Assembly (NCBI GenBank): GCA_964580525.1
Contig: CAZOKN010000010.1
Location: 1 to 52,278, forward strand
Source: CAZOKN01 sp964580525
GTDB lineage: Bacteria; Pseudomonadota; Alphaproteobacteria; Rickettsiales; UBA6187
Direction: 5' to 3'
Length of the DNA stretch: 52,278 nucleotides
Position 1 is the first letter of the stretch, and every line of letters begins with the position of its first letter. Made by a program: the position numbers and the translations under genes. Of this stretch, positions 25,953-34,970 are shown one piece after another. The notes under the pieces were generated by a model that saw only the letters and a program-made list of their open reading frames with translations, was not told the DNA's origin and ran no database searches.

Positions 25953-26040
25953 ACATAAAAATTTACGTCATATTATAATTAAAAGATCAACTCTAAAAAT
26001 CTAACTCTTACATTATGGTAATTTCGATAATTGTATAAAT

Positions 26041-26068
26041 TTGACGTTTTCCAAATACTTTCTATAAT
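26041..26068 (+). promoter_or_regulatory. Near-consensus sigma-70 promoter
   Basis: TTGACG (26041-26046), a 16-base spacer and TATAAT (26063-26068) lie 27 bases before the ATG of the next gene, which has GGTGGG as ribosome binding site. It indicates that this gene is transcribed separately from the bufferin operon. Confidence 0.7.
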
Positions 26069-26094
26069 GAAATAGTATAAAATGGTGGGTAAAA

Positions 26095-26451
26095 ATGCTT
26101 GAGTTAAAGAATTTTATAACGAACACATTAGTCGACATTATAGAAGGTGTTCATGATGCAAAATTAAAAATTTCATCCGACAAAGGATATGTGACGCCTC
26201 CTAGTAGTCAATTAGATACGGCATATATCAGGGAAAATATTGATTTTGATATAGCCGTCCAAGTACAGGAATCAGCTTCTTCTGAAAATAAACTTGCAGG
26301 CAAAGCTGATTTGGGTGGAAAAATAATAGTTGTTAGCGCAAAGAGCCAAATTGCCGGTGAAAAAACCACTCAAGAAGAAATAGGCAAAGAGAGCATTAGT
26401 AGAATAAAATTTTCCGTACGTATTGGCTTTAAACCTTCAATTCCAGAGTAA
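26095..26451 (+). CDS. Small conserved-looking protein of unknown function
   Basis: A 118-residue protein without signal peptide or membrane helices. An amphipathic N-terminal helix (LKNFITNTLVDIIEGVHDAK) is followed by a probable beta-rich part with NIDFDIAVQVQESA and a closing SRIKFSVRIGFKP. I have a weak impression of similarity to short uncharacterised proteins with the same helix plus ISRIKFSV ending, but cannot name a family. A strong promoter and a GGTGGG site support expression. It sits after the bufferin operon and converges on guaA with 10 bases between stops. Confidence 0.75.
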   Translation: MLELKNFITNTLVDIIEGVHDAKLKISSDKGYVTPPSSQLDTAYIRENIDFDIAVQVQESASSENKLAGKADLGGKIIVVSAKSQIAGEKTTQEEIGKESISRIKFSVRIGFKPSIPE

Positions 26452-26461
26452 TCTTATAAAA

Positions 26462-28009
26462 TCACTCCCACTCAATAGTTCCCGGTGGCTTTGAAGTAAC
26501 ATCATAAACAATTCTGTTTATGCCTTTAACATTATTTATTATGCGTGTGGAAACATTGCGTAAGAACTCATGTGGAAAATCGTAAAAATCTGCTGTCATG
26601 CCATCAGTTGAAGTCACAGCACGTAAAGCACACACATATTCATAAGTACGTGCATCACCCATAACACCAACTGTTTTCACAGGTAATAATACAGCAAATG
26701 CTTGCCATATCTGATCATACAAGCCAGCTTTTTTTATCTCATCAATATATATAGCATCTGCTTCTTGCAAAATGCTGATTTTTTCTTTTGTAATTTCGCC
26801 AGGAATACGAATAGCAAGTCCAGGTCCAGGGAAAGGATGGCGTTTAATCAACTCATCATCCATACCAAGCTCGCGACCCAATGCCCTCACCTCATCTTTA
26901 AAAAGTTCGCGCACAGGCTCTACCAGCTTTAATTTCATATAATCAGGCAAGCCACCAACATTATGGTGAGATTTTATTGTAACCGCTGCGTCACCATGCA
27001 CAGAAACTGATTCTATCACATCAGGATAAAGCGTGCCTTGTGCCAAAAATTCCGCACCATCAACTTTTTTCGCTTCAGCTTCAAAAACATCTATGAAAGT
27101 TTTACCGATAATTTTGCGTTTCTTTTCAGGATCATCAACACCAACCATTTGCGATAATAACTGCTCAGAAGCATCTATAGAAACTATAGGAATATGAAAT
27201 TTATTTTTAAAGCGATCTTCAACTTCCTTACGTTCATTTTTACGCAAAATTCCAAGATCAACGAAAATGCATGTTAGCTGATCACCAATGGCTTTATGAA
27301 TTAAAGCCGCCACAACGCTGGAATCAACGCCACCGCTCACTCCACATATAACTCTTTTATTTCCAACTTGTTCCTTGATTTTTTTCACTTCCGTTTCAAG
27401 GAAAGATGACATGCTCCACTCGCTTTTGCAGCCACAAATTTTATGGACGAAATTGCTAAGTATTTTTGCTCCCTCAGGAGTATGAGTCACTTCCGGATGA
27501 AACTGCATTGCATAAATTTTTTTCTTTTCGTTAGCCACCGCTGCACAAGGCGCACCTTCAGACACAGCAATAACTTCAAAACCATCCGGCAATTTTTCTA
27601 CTCTATCACCATGACTCATCCACACCTGATAATCTTTTCCTTTTTGCCAAACACCAGAAAACAAATGCGAATCAGTTTTAATATTTATGTAGGCACGGCC
27701 AAATTCACGATGTTTAGAACTTTCAACCTTACCACCCAACATTTCGCACATAAGCTGCTGGCCATAGCAAATGCCAAATAACGGAACTCCATAATCAAAC
27801 ACCACCTTATCAACTCGCGGCGAATGGCCTTCAGTTACCGAAGATGGACCACCGGAAAGAATTATTCCCTTAGGAGCAAATTTATCCAAAAATGCAGCGT
27901 TGATTTTGTTGTATGGATGGATTTCACAATAAACTTTTGCCTCGCGAACCCTACGGGCAATTAGCTGTGTTACTTGCGAACCGAAATCTATTATGAGTAT
28001 TTTTTCCAT
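26462..28009 (-). CDS. guaA: GMP synthase (glutamine-hydrolysing)
   Basis: Converts XMP to GMP using ATP and glutamine. The 515-residue enzyme has the class I amidotransferase domain (catalytic Cys in FGICYGQQLM, His in MQFHPEVTHT), then the ATP-pyrophosphatase P-loop GVSGGVDSSVVAALIHKA, and the C-terminal dimerisation domain ending KPPGTIEWE, which is diagnostic. All catalytic residues are present. It appears to be a single-gene unit with its own upstream region (28010-28090). Confidence 0.98.
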   Translation of the reverse strand: MEKILIIDFGSQVTQLIARRVREAKVYCEIHPYNKINAAFLDKFAPKGIILSGGPSSVTEGHSPRVDKVVFDYGVPLFGICYGQQLMCEMLGGKVESSKHREFGRAYINIKTDSHLFSGVWQKGKDYQVWMSHGDRVEKLPDGFEVIAVSEGAPCAAVANEKKKIYAMQFHPEVTHTPEGAKILSNFVHKICGCKSEWSMSSFLETEVKKIKEQVGNKRVICGVSGGVDSSVVAALIHKAIGDQLTCIFVDLGILRKNERKEVEDRFKNKFHIPIVSIDASEQLLSQMVGVDDPEKKRKIIGKTFIDVFEAEAKKVDGAEFLAQGTLYPDVIESVSVHGDAAVTIKSHHNVGGLPDYMKLKLVEPVRELFKDEVRALGRELGMDDELIKRHPFPGPGLAIRIPGEITKEKISILQEADAIYIDEIKKAGLYDQIWQAFAVLLPVKTVGVMGDARTYEYVCALRAVTSTDGMTADFYDFPHEFLRNVSTRIINNVKGINRIVYDVTSKPPGTIEWE

Positions 28010-28090
28010 GTGGCTGTCTTTATAAGATTGCTTTTTATGCGGGCTTTATACCGCTAAAACAGCATATTATCAAGCCTTTCCAAAACTTTT

Positions 28091-28119
28091 TTGCCCTTGT
28101 GGAAAATATGGTGTATAAG
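28091..28119 (+). promoter_or_regulatory. Possible sigma-70 promoter
   Basis: TTGCCC (28091-28096), exactly 17 bases, then TATAAG (28114-28119). It would start transcription about 27 bases before the ATG of the small gene at 28153. Confidence 0.4.
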
Positions 28120-28152
28120 AGACATTATATAAACACTTATGCGTGTATTATC

Positions 28153-28380
28153 ATGATAATTATTCCGCCAATAATTCCAGGCAATAACCACTCGATTAAA
28201 GAGCCTCACGTTGCAGAGAAAGACCCGCATCATGAACAAAACAAACGAAAGAAAGAGCAAAAACAAGAAAGCGAAATAGAAGATACTATTGATATCTCAC
28301 ACGAGGAAGAAAAACAGCCGCAAAAACCACACAGACAGCCAATATCGCCGCTAGAAGGCCATATTGATATTGATGCCTAG
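28153..28380 (+). CDS. Possible small charged protein
   Basis: A 75-residue frame beginning MIIIPPIIPGNN and continuing as a very hydrophilic, Lys/Glu/Gln/Pro-rich chain (EKQPQKPHRQP), ending PLEGHIDIDA. It fills a gap between divergent guaA and the end of mepA, overlapping the mepA stop by 4 bases. A promoter-like pair lies upstream, but there is no clear ribosome binding site and no family is recognised. An upstream ATG at 28099 would add 18 residues. It may be a real small gene or chance. Confidence 0.4.
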   Translation: MIIIPPIIPGNNHSIKEPHVAEKDPHHEQNKRKKEQKQESEIEDTIDISHEEEKQPQKPHRQPISPLEGHIDIDA

Positions 28381-29195
28381 TGTTTCCAGAAATAAACCGT
28401 TTTACATTGCTCTGGCAACTCAACACCCTTTGGTTTTTTCTGCTTAGATTCTTCTAAAGTTTTTTTGGCATCATCGCTAAACCACCACTCTAAAGTCTCG
28501 TCACAACCATCTTTTTTCTCTATTTCAGCCTGTGAAATACAATGCTTACTGCCTTTCGGACATTTCAGCCTAACGTGATAATGGTCGCTATGCGCCCACC
28601 AAGGACGGATTTTGCTGAGCCATGCCTGCCCTTTATATTCAGAGCATAGTTCTTTCTTAATGTAAGGATTTACAAAAATTCTATCCACTTCCGGGAAAGA
28701 ACTAGCTGCCTGCAAAACTCTTGGATCAAAATCTACCCAGCTATTTTTATCGATAGATTTACCATCAGATTTTAGTAATTCAAGAGGCTTCGCATCTTTT
28801 GTTTTTCCATACCACAAATCAACATCAAGACCTATTTGATGCGTGCCATGACCGCTCACTATCGGTCCGCCCCTGGCTTGCGCCATATCGCCAACATAAA
28901 TCGTCTGGTTATATTCTTTGTGAACTTTATAGGCATAGGCTTTTAAAAAAGTAACCAATGCAGGCTGACCATAAAAGCGGTTACGATCCTTATTTTCAAT
29001 TTCATAGTCCTGACCACTTTCTACAAGTGCAACCCCGCCATCCATGCAGCCGGAAGAATATGTACCATAAACCTCTGGAGATTTTTGCGTAGGATTTTTT
29101 ATACTCCCCCAGAAATTCCCCGCTTTATCTTCCGCTGCCAAAGCTTGTGCAGAAAACAAAATAAAGCATGAAATTATAAAAATCCTAAGCCGCAT
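28377..29195 (-). CDS. mepA: Penicillin-insensitive murein endopeptidase
   Basis: Periplasmic LAS-type metallopeptidase that cuts D-Ala-meso-DAP cross-links in peptidoglycan. The zinc ligands are visible in SGHGTHQIGLDVDLWYG and WAHSDHYHVRLKCP; cysteines such as GCMDGG and KHCISQ probably form disulfides. GAGAG is 5 bases before the ATG at 29195, which gives a signal peptide MRLRIFIISCFILFSAQALA; the frame itself opens further upstream inside valS. The gene overlaps the 3' end of valS by 11 bases, so the two are coupled. Confidence 0.93.
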   Translation of the reverse strand: MRLRIFIISCFILFSAQALAAEDKAGNFWGSIKNPTQKSPEVYGTYSSGCMDGGVALVESGQDYEIENKDRNRFYGQPALVTFLKAYAYKVHKEYNQTIYVGDMAQARGGPIVSGHGTHQIGLDVDLWYGKTKDAKPLELLKSDGKSIDKNSWVDFDPRVLQAASSFPEVDRIFVNPYIKKELCSEYKGQAWLSKIRPWWAHSDHYHVRLKCPKGSKHCISQAEIEKKDGCDETLEWWFSDDAKKTLEESKQKKPKGVELPEQCKTVYFWKH

Positions 29196-31826
29196 TGCTA
29201 CTCTCATCAGCAAATTCCAAACGACCATCTTCAGTTTTTCCGGAGACGGCTTTGTCCAAATTTGCATTGCCTAAAACAATGCGTGCAGAGCTGGTTACAT
29301 TCTTCAAATCTTCAGCCAATTTGCCAATAATTTTTTCAACATTTTCACCAGAAACCACAATCACATTCAGTGGCCATTTGATGGAAACATTGCGCTCAGC
29401 TTTTAATTTACGTACAGCATTTAAAACAGCAACGCATGCAATACCAGATTCTTCTGCCGCTTCATCAACTGGATAATCCTCTGATTTTAACCATGATCCA
29501 CGTGCATGGACTGACCCACCAATTTTTTCAATTTTATCGTCAAAAATATGGCTATATAATTCCTCTGTCACATGCGGAACTATTGGCGCGAACAAACGCA
29601 ATATACCATCCAGACAATGATAAATAGTATGCACCGCGCTCATCTGGCCAGCCTTGCTTGAACCTTCCACCTCACCATAAACACGCACTTTAACCAATTC
29701 CAAATAATTATCGCAAAAATCATTCCAGAAGAAATCTTCTGCAGCAGCACGAGCATTGCAATATTCATATTTTTCAAATTCTTGTGTAGCCTTCTTTATA
29801 GCTTTATTTAATCTTGTTAGTATCCATAAATCCAGCGGCTCATTGATAACACCGCTTGCCACATCAGCTTTGGCAACACCTGGAACATTTTGTAATTTAT
29901 TCAAATGAATGGCCGCAAATTTTGTTGCATTCCAAAGCTTTGTTACAAGCTTTTGACCTATCTTAAGAACATCTTCAGAATAAGCAGTATCCGCGCCAAG
30001 TCTTGATGTAGATGCCCAAAAACGCACAACATCCGAACCTTTAGTTTCCACCAGATCAACTGGCGTCACAACATTGCCTTTGGACTTACTCATCTTACTT
30101 TTATCAGCAGCCAGGCACCAACCAGATATCATCAGATTTTTCCATGGTATTGTATCTTCGTGCAAATGCGCCTTCACAATTGTATAAAACGCCCATGTAC
30201 GAATAATTTCATGCGCTTGCGGACGCAAATCCGCCGGGAAAAGTTTTTTGTGGCGTTCAAGATCAACTGCATATTTATCATTTATGCCTTTAGAGCTTAG
30301 CTGCGGCGAAACGGAAGATGTCGCCCATGTATCCATAACGTCGGCTTCAGCAACAACTTCATCACGGCTATAGCCTTTTGGCAAATCAACCAAAGGATTT
30401 ACCGGCAATTGATCAGCTTCCGCAATAATAATTTTGCCTTCTTCCCCTGCCCTTTTTGAATACCAAACCGGGAACGGCACACCAAAATATCTCTGGCGCG
30501 ATATACACCAATCCCAAGATAAACCATCAATCCACTGATCCATGCGCACTTTCATATATTCAGGATACCAAGTACACTGCGCAGCTTTGCCTTTTAACTC
30601 TTCTTTCTGATCAAGAATTTTAACGAACCACTGGTATGTAGGTAAAATTTCTAAAGCCGCGCCAGAACGCTCAGCACATTTCACTGCATGTACAATATCT
30701 TTTTGTCCAACAATAACAGCAGCATCATTGAGCAACGCCAAAGTTATTTCGCGTGCACCAGGATTTTTTGGATCAGGATTGGAAGTTTTTTTACCTTCGA
30801 TTGCTTTAAAAATTTCTAATGCTTTAGCAAAATCAACAGTATTGCTAGCATTTAGAACGGCTTTCTCATCACCAGCTAAAAAATTTAGTGTAGTAGCATC
30901 GGCAGTAAATCTGATTTTACCATATTTATCCAAAAGCAAACGGCTTGGCAAATTATGCGTCCGCCACCATTTAATGTCCGTTTCATCACCGAAAGTACAA
31001 CACATAACAAGGCCAGTGCCTTTTTCCATCTGCACATATTCATCTGCCAAAATCGGCACCTTAACACCAAATAAAGCAGTAACAGCATGCTTACCTTTTA
31101 GATGTTTATAGCGCTCATCATCAGGATGATAAAAAACAGCAACACATGCCCCAATCAATTCAGGACGCGTTGTTGCAATAACAACATCTTCACCAGTCTC
31201 TGCGCAACTAAAGCGAATATCTGTCATTTTAGATGGCATTTCTTTATCTTCAATTTCCGCTTGGGCAATTGCAGTTTGGTCAACAGGATCCCAAATCATG
31301 GGCTGTAATTTACGATAAGCCCTATCCTTATTAAACAAATCCAAAAACGACATTTGGGAAATTTTGCGACTATCTTCGCTTATGNNNNNNNNNNGGTGTG
31401 ATATCCCTGCGCCCAATCAACGCTAAGCGCAATCGATTCAAATAACTCGCGGAATTCTTTCCGTGCTTCACCAGTCACTTCTTCACACAACTTAATAAAA
31501 TCCTCACGACTCATATCAGTAGCGCGGACTTTTTTTACCTTCTCAACAAGGCGTTCAGTCGGCAAACCATTATCATCAAAACCCATAGGGTAAAAAACAT
31601 TCTTGCCGGACATACGCTGGTAACGCGCAATAAAATCCGCCTGTGTATAAGAAAACACGTGCCCCATGTGAAGCAAGCCAGAAACCGTCGGCGGCGGAGT
31701 GTCTATAACATAGCTGTTTTCGCGGGTTTCATTCTCATCCCAGGCAAATACTTTTTTCTCTTCCCAGCTTTTCTGCCATTTTTTTTCTGTTTGTTTATGG
31801 TCGTATCTCTCCGGTAATGGCTTCAT
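29185..31826 (-). CDS. valS: Valyl-tRNA synthetase (interrupted by an assembly gap)
   Basis: Class I synthetase for tRNA-Val. The N-terminal part (31826 leftward) contains the HIGH motif as GLLHMGHVFSYTQADF; the remaining part has the editing domain, WIDGLSWDWCISRQRYFG, the KMSKS loop (KMSKSKGNVVTP) and a C-terminal tRNA-binding region. Ten Ns at 31385-31394 split it and put the halves in different frames. The flanks read GYHT before and ISEDSRKISQMSF after, which join perfectly as in homologues if no base is missing, so the gene is probably intact. AAGGA precedes the ATG. mepA follows with overlap. Confidence 0.96.
31385..31394. other. Assembly gap (10 N) inside valS
   Basis: Placeholder gap. 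The minus-strand flanks end CACACC and begin CATAAGC; overlapping the single C gives codons for Y-H-T-I-S, as expected. The gap therefore likely holds no missing sequence. Confidence 0.9.
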
Positions 31827-31892
31827 TCTTATGGTCCTTGAATTTTAATGTCAGCGTTTTGTATCTTTTTTACTGATTTTTATCAACAAAAA

Positions 31893-32237
31893 TTAGCTGG
31901 CAAGTTTATTTATTGCTTCCTGAAAGCCCTGTTCTGCAGCCTTGCCAAACCATTTATTAGCTTCAGCATCATCTCTTTTAACGCCACTTGTGTCAGTGCT
32001 ATACATCTTGCCCAAATAATATTGAGCCTTAGGATGACCTTTTTCAGCAGCTTTTTTATACCACTTTTCGGCTTCTCTCGGATTATGTTTCACTCCACGT
32101 CCGCTATCAAACAGCAAAGCTAGAATATATTCTGCCTCCGTAACACCTTTTTCAGCGTCAACTTTAACCTGATCAACATCAGCATTTGTCAGTTCATTTT
32201 CTAAAAATGATAAATCGTTTAAAACATGTACAACCAT
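31893..32237 (-). CDS. Sel1-like repeat protein
   Basis: A 114-residue protein with two to three Sel1-type helical repeats, recognisable as AEYILALLFDSGRGVKHNPR, AEKWYKKAAEKGHPKAQYYL and ANKWFGKAAEQGFQEA. Such repeats form superhelical protein-interaction scaffolds. No signal peptide is seen, so it is probably cytoplasmic. AAGGA precedes the ATG. It lies upstream of valS in the same direction with 66 bases between. Partner and role unknown. Confidence 0.87.
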   Translation of the reverse strand: MVVHVLNDLSFLENELTNADVDQVKVDAEKGVTEAEYILALLFDSGRGVKHNPREAEKWYKKAAEKGHPKAQYYLGKMYSTDTSGVKRDDAEANKWFGKAAEQGFQEAINKLAS

Positions 32238-32267
32238 TTTTTTTCCTTTTGTTAGTTATTAATCATA

Positions 32268-32384
32268 AGTGCGAGTAAGAAATTAAGAGAATTAAGAAAT
32301 ATAGCGGAAAAGAAAGTTTTTAAATCCCCTCATTATCTTTAACTCTTTTTTGCTCACACTAACCACTCACACTCTCACTATTTT
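32268..32384. repeat. AGTGYGAG-word intergenic repeat at the end of the CDF gene
   Basis: On the minus strand, 32384-32353 reads AATAGTGAGAGTGTGAG then TGGTTAGTGTGAG, starting in the last codons of the CDF gene and including its TAG stop. A weaker arm, AGTGCGAGTAAG, is at 32268-32279. It shares the core GTTAGTGYGAG with the repeats at 45371-45462 and, less closely, 35371-35437. Confidence 0.5.
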
Positions 32385-33298
32385 TTAGCCGGAACAACCC
32401 TTCCCATCTCTAATGAAATTTCTTCTTTATCTTCAATATCTTCGTGAACGAATATTTCAGCATGCGGGAATATTTTCAATATTTTTCCTTCTATTTCATC
32501 AGAAATTTCATGAGCAGCAAAAAGACTTATATCCTTATCCATTTCCAAATGAAATTGAATAAAAGTGGTAGATCCAGAAAGCCTGGTTCTCAAATCATGC
32601 ATGCCTTTAATTTTCGGATGTGAAAAGATGGCCTCAGTGATCTTTTTTCTGTCATCATCCCCCATTTCCTTATCCATTAATTTATCAAAAGCTTCCTTAC
32701 CAACACCCCAAGCGCTTTTAAATATATATATGGCAATAAATGATGCTATCAACGTATCCGCTTGGTAATATTTAGAATACATAACTATTACAAGCGATGC
32801 CACGACCATGGCGTTAACTAATAAATCCATTTTATAGTGAATAGAATCGGCTTTAACCGCTACAGACCTTGTTTTTTTAACAACGTAAGATTGAAAAAGA
32901 ACCAAGAAAACTGTCAAAAAGCTGACGACAATCATTAACCAAACGCCCCAGCTTTCGTTAACTATAGGTTGTGGCTGAGTAAATCTGTGAATTGCCTCAA
33001 TAACGATAAACACACCCGAACCCATAATAAAGGCACTTTGTGCAAAAGCAGCTATATCTTCAGCCTTTCCATGCCCAAATCTGTGGTCATCATCTGCCGG
33101 ACGCAAAGCATATCTGACCGCAAAAAAGTTAACCATAGACGCAATAACGTCCAAAGAAGAATCAACCAATGATGATAAAATACTTAGTGAATCGGTCAAA
33201 ATCCATATGGCAAGCTTGGCTATCACAATAAAACTCGCCAACACAACCGAAAACAAAGTTGCTGATTTTACTAGCTTTTCTGCCGCTATCTTCTCCAT
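32378..33298 (-). CDS. Cation diffusion facilitator (FieF-like)
   Basis: Inner-membrane divalent-metal/proton antiporter of the CDF family, about 306 residues, with six helices. Metal-site motifs are SILSSLVDSSLDVIAS in helix 2 and YALRPADDDHRFGHGKAED at the loop; the C-terminal cytoplasmic domain contains MHDLRTRLSGSTTFIQFHLE and PHAEIFVHED. The pattern is closest to FieF/YiiP iron-zinc exporters. The frame opens at 33316, but GAGGGTGG lies 5 bases before the ATG at 33298. Substrate specificity is uncertain. Confidence 0.93.
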   Translation of the reverse strand: MEKIAAEKLVKSATLFSVVLASFIVIAKLAIWILTDSLSILSSLVDSSLDVIASMVNFFAVRYALRPADDDHRFGHGKAEDIAAFAQSAFIMGSGVFIVIEAIHRFTQPQPIVNESWGVWLMIVVSFLTVFLVLFQSYVVKKTRSVAVKADSIHYKMDLLVNAMVVASLVIVMYSKYYQADTLIASFIAIYIFKSAWGVGKEAFDKLMDKEMGDDDRKKITEAIFSHPKIKGMHDLRTRLSGSTTFIQFHLEMDKDISLFAAHEISDEIEGKILKIFPHAEIFVHEDIEDKEEISLEMGRVVPAKK

Positions 33299-33448
33299 AT
33301 ACCACCCTCGTAACACATAAGTTTCATAAACATGTCGATTTCCCTTTCCTTTTCCAAAAAAATAGTGTATCTACCTATAACGAAACTGTTATATAAAACT
33401 AAACCAGTGATTTAGTATACCAGTATCTTTGTTATTTTTGCTTGATAT

Positions 33449-33464
33449 TTAATTGTGCAATTAA
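33449..33464. promoter_or_regulatory. Palindrome upstream of the 17-kDa lipoprotein gene
   Basis: TTAATTG-TG-CAATTAA, a 7-2-7 palindrome, lies 28 bases before the start codon. Its core AATTGTGCAATT differs by one base from the palindrome at 22950-22961. Confidence 0.4.
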
Positions 33465-33491
33465 CTTAATATATTACGAAGGAACAATAAA

Positions 33492-33986
33492 ATGAATTTT
33501 AAAAAAATTACTACATCTTTAGTGATGGTATTAGCTCTATGTTCTTGTCAAAATAATGGAGCCGGAAATGGTGGCAGCTTGCTAACAAAGGAAAATATCG
33601 GTGCTGTAACAGGTGCTGTTGGTGGCGCATGGCTTGGTTCAAACGTTGGTAAAGGTAAAGGCAATATCGCTGCAATCGCTGCTGGAACATTGCTTGGTGG
33701 TTACCTTGGTAAATCTGTAGGTGCATCTTTAGACAGAGCCGACATGGAACGTTACAATCAAACTTCACAACAAGCTCTTGAAACTGCTAAAGTTGGTACA
33801 ACTTCAAGCTGGAGCAATCCTGATAGCGGAAATTCAGGAACTATAACTCCTACTAAGACTTACCAGTCTCCTCAAGGCTCTTACTGCCGCGAATACAAAC
33901 AGACTGTGAAAATTGGTGGAAAAACAGAGGAAGCTTACGGAACTGCCTGCCGTCAACCAGACGGAAGCTGGCAGATTACTCAGTAG
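33492..33986 (+). CDS. 17-kDa surface antigen-type lipoprotein
   Basis: Closely resembles the Rickettsia 17-kDa antigen family of outer-membrane lipoproteins. A lipobox-like LALCSC ends the signal peptide near residue 18-20. A glycine-zipper segment (GAVTGAVGGAWLGSNVGKGK, then GTLLGGYLGKSVGASLD) may span or dimerise in the membrane. The C-terminal domain matches the family: WSNPDSGNSGTITPTKTY, GSYCREYKQTVKIGGK and YGTACRQPDGSWQI. AAGGA precedes the ATG. It is a structural or surface protein; family members are immunodominant in rickettsiae. Confidence 0.93.
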   Translation: MNFKKITTSLVMVLALCSCQNNGAGNGGSLLTKENIGAVTGAVGGAWLGSNVGKGKGNIAAIAAGTLLGGYLGKSVGASLDRADMERYNQTSQQALETAKVGTTSSWSNPDSGNSGTITPTKTYQSPQGSYCREYKQTVKIGGKTEEAYGTACRQPDGSWQITQ

Positions 33987-34062
33987 GTTTTGTGTAATTA
34001 TAACTATGGCTGCAGAAAAAATGTTATCAGAAGAAAATCGTTCTATACCTAAAGGTAATTTA

Positions 34063-34872
34063 ATGAAGGGTAAGCGCGGTTTAATTATGGGCGTTGCCAA
34101 CAATAAGTCACTTGCCTGGGGAATCTCTCAAGCTGTGGCGGCTCAAGGCGCAGAACTTGCTTTCACCTATCAGGGAGATGCGCTGAAAAAACGTGTTGTT
34201 CCATTGGCTGAAGAAATCGGTTCTGATATAGTTCTTCCTTGCGATGTTACTGATGCAGGAAGTGTTGATGCCGTATTTGATGAGATTGGCAAAAAATGGG
34301 GCAACATTGATTTCGTTGTTCACGCTATTGCTTATTCAGATAAGAATGAACTAACAGGTCGATATGTTGATACAAGCAGGGAAAATTTCCTGATGAGTAT
34401 GGATATATCATGCTTCTCTTTTACAGCAGTTGCAAAAAGAGCTGCTGAGTTGATGCCTAATGGCGGCAGCCTTATTACATTGACTTACTCTGGCGCTGAA
34501 CGCGTTATGCCACATTATAACGTAATGGGTGTTGCAAAGGCCGCTTTGGAAGCCAGCGTAAAATATATGGCTGTTGACCTTGGTAAAGATAATATTCGTG
34601 TTAATGCTATTTCTGCAGGCCCTATCAGAACTTTGGCCGCATCTGGCATAGGCGATTTCCGATATATACTGAAGTGGAACGAGTATAATTCGCCGCTGCG
34701 CCGCAACGTCACCATCGACGAGGNNNNNNNNNNTGAAGATGTTGGTGGTGCGGGTGTTTACCTTCTAAGCGATCTTGGAAGCGGCACCACAGGTGAAGTT
34801 CTTCATGTAGATTCAGGATATCATGTTGTTGGTATGAAGGCGATTGACGCTCCAGACATAACAACTGTTTAA
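34063..34872 (+). CDS. fabI: Enoyl-ACP reductase (contains an assembly gap)
   Basis: NADH-dependent reductase of the last step in fatty-acid elongation. Motifs are KRGLIMGVANNKSLAWGIS (NAD binding), VVHAIAYSDK and the catalytic SGAERVMPHYNVMGVAKAAL. The frame extends upstream to 33913, but AAAGGT lies 7 bases before the ATG at 34063, giving MKGKRGLIMG as in homologues. Ten Ns at 34724-34733 fall at NVTI(E)DVG: the left flank reads TIDE and the right EDVGG, so both sides cover the same codons and the apparent insertion is artificial. The left flank is strikingly GC-rich. Confidence 0.95.
   Translation: MKGKRGLIMGVANNKSLAWGISQAVAAQGAELAFTYQGDALKKRVVPLAEEIGSDIVLPCDVTDAGSVDAVFDEIGKKWGNIDFVVHAIAYSDKNELTGRYVDTSRENFLMSMDISCFSFTAVAKRAAELMPNGGSLITLTYSGAERVMPHYNVMGVAKAALEASVKYMAVDLGKDNIRVNAISAGPIRTLAASGIGDFRYILKWNEYNSPLRRNVTIDEXXXXEDVGGAGVYLLSDLGSGTTGEVLHVDSGYHVVGMKAIDAPDITTV
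34724..34733. other. Assembly gap (10 N) inside fabI, suspect left flank
   Basis: Bases 34691-34723 before the gap are about 73% G+C with all-GC third positions, unlike the surrounding AT-rich gene. This suggests a contig end contaminated by, or collapsed with, another alphaproteobacterium. Confidence 0.8.
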
Positions 34873-34970
34873 TAAAAAAGCGTTCCTGCTTTTTACTGGC
34901 GCTGAGATAGTGTGTCGGTAAAAATTAGAAATGCTACAATTAATAACCCGTTAACAAAAGGACTAATAAA

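Noticed and set aside
28054..28266. Minus-strand hydrophobic 70-codon frame upstream of guaA
   Set aside because: No ribosome binding site, overlaps the guaA leader, and looks like the mirror of the hydrophilic plus-strand frame.
33449..33469. CtrA-like TTAA pairs upstream of the 17-kDa gene
   Set aside because: The spacing between TTAA halves is 8, not the expected 7, and AT-rich DNA yields such pairs often.
33913..34062. 50-residue N-terminal extension of FabI
   Set aside because: It begins inside the 17-kDa lipoprotein gene, and a good ribosome binding site marks the ATG at 34063.
34714..34740. Apparent six-residue insertion in FabI
   Set aside because: It is produced by the N placeholder and duplicated flank codons, not a real insertion.
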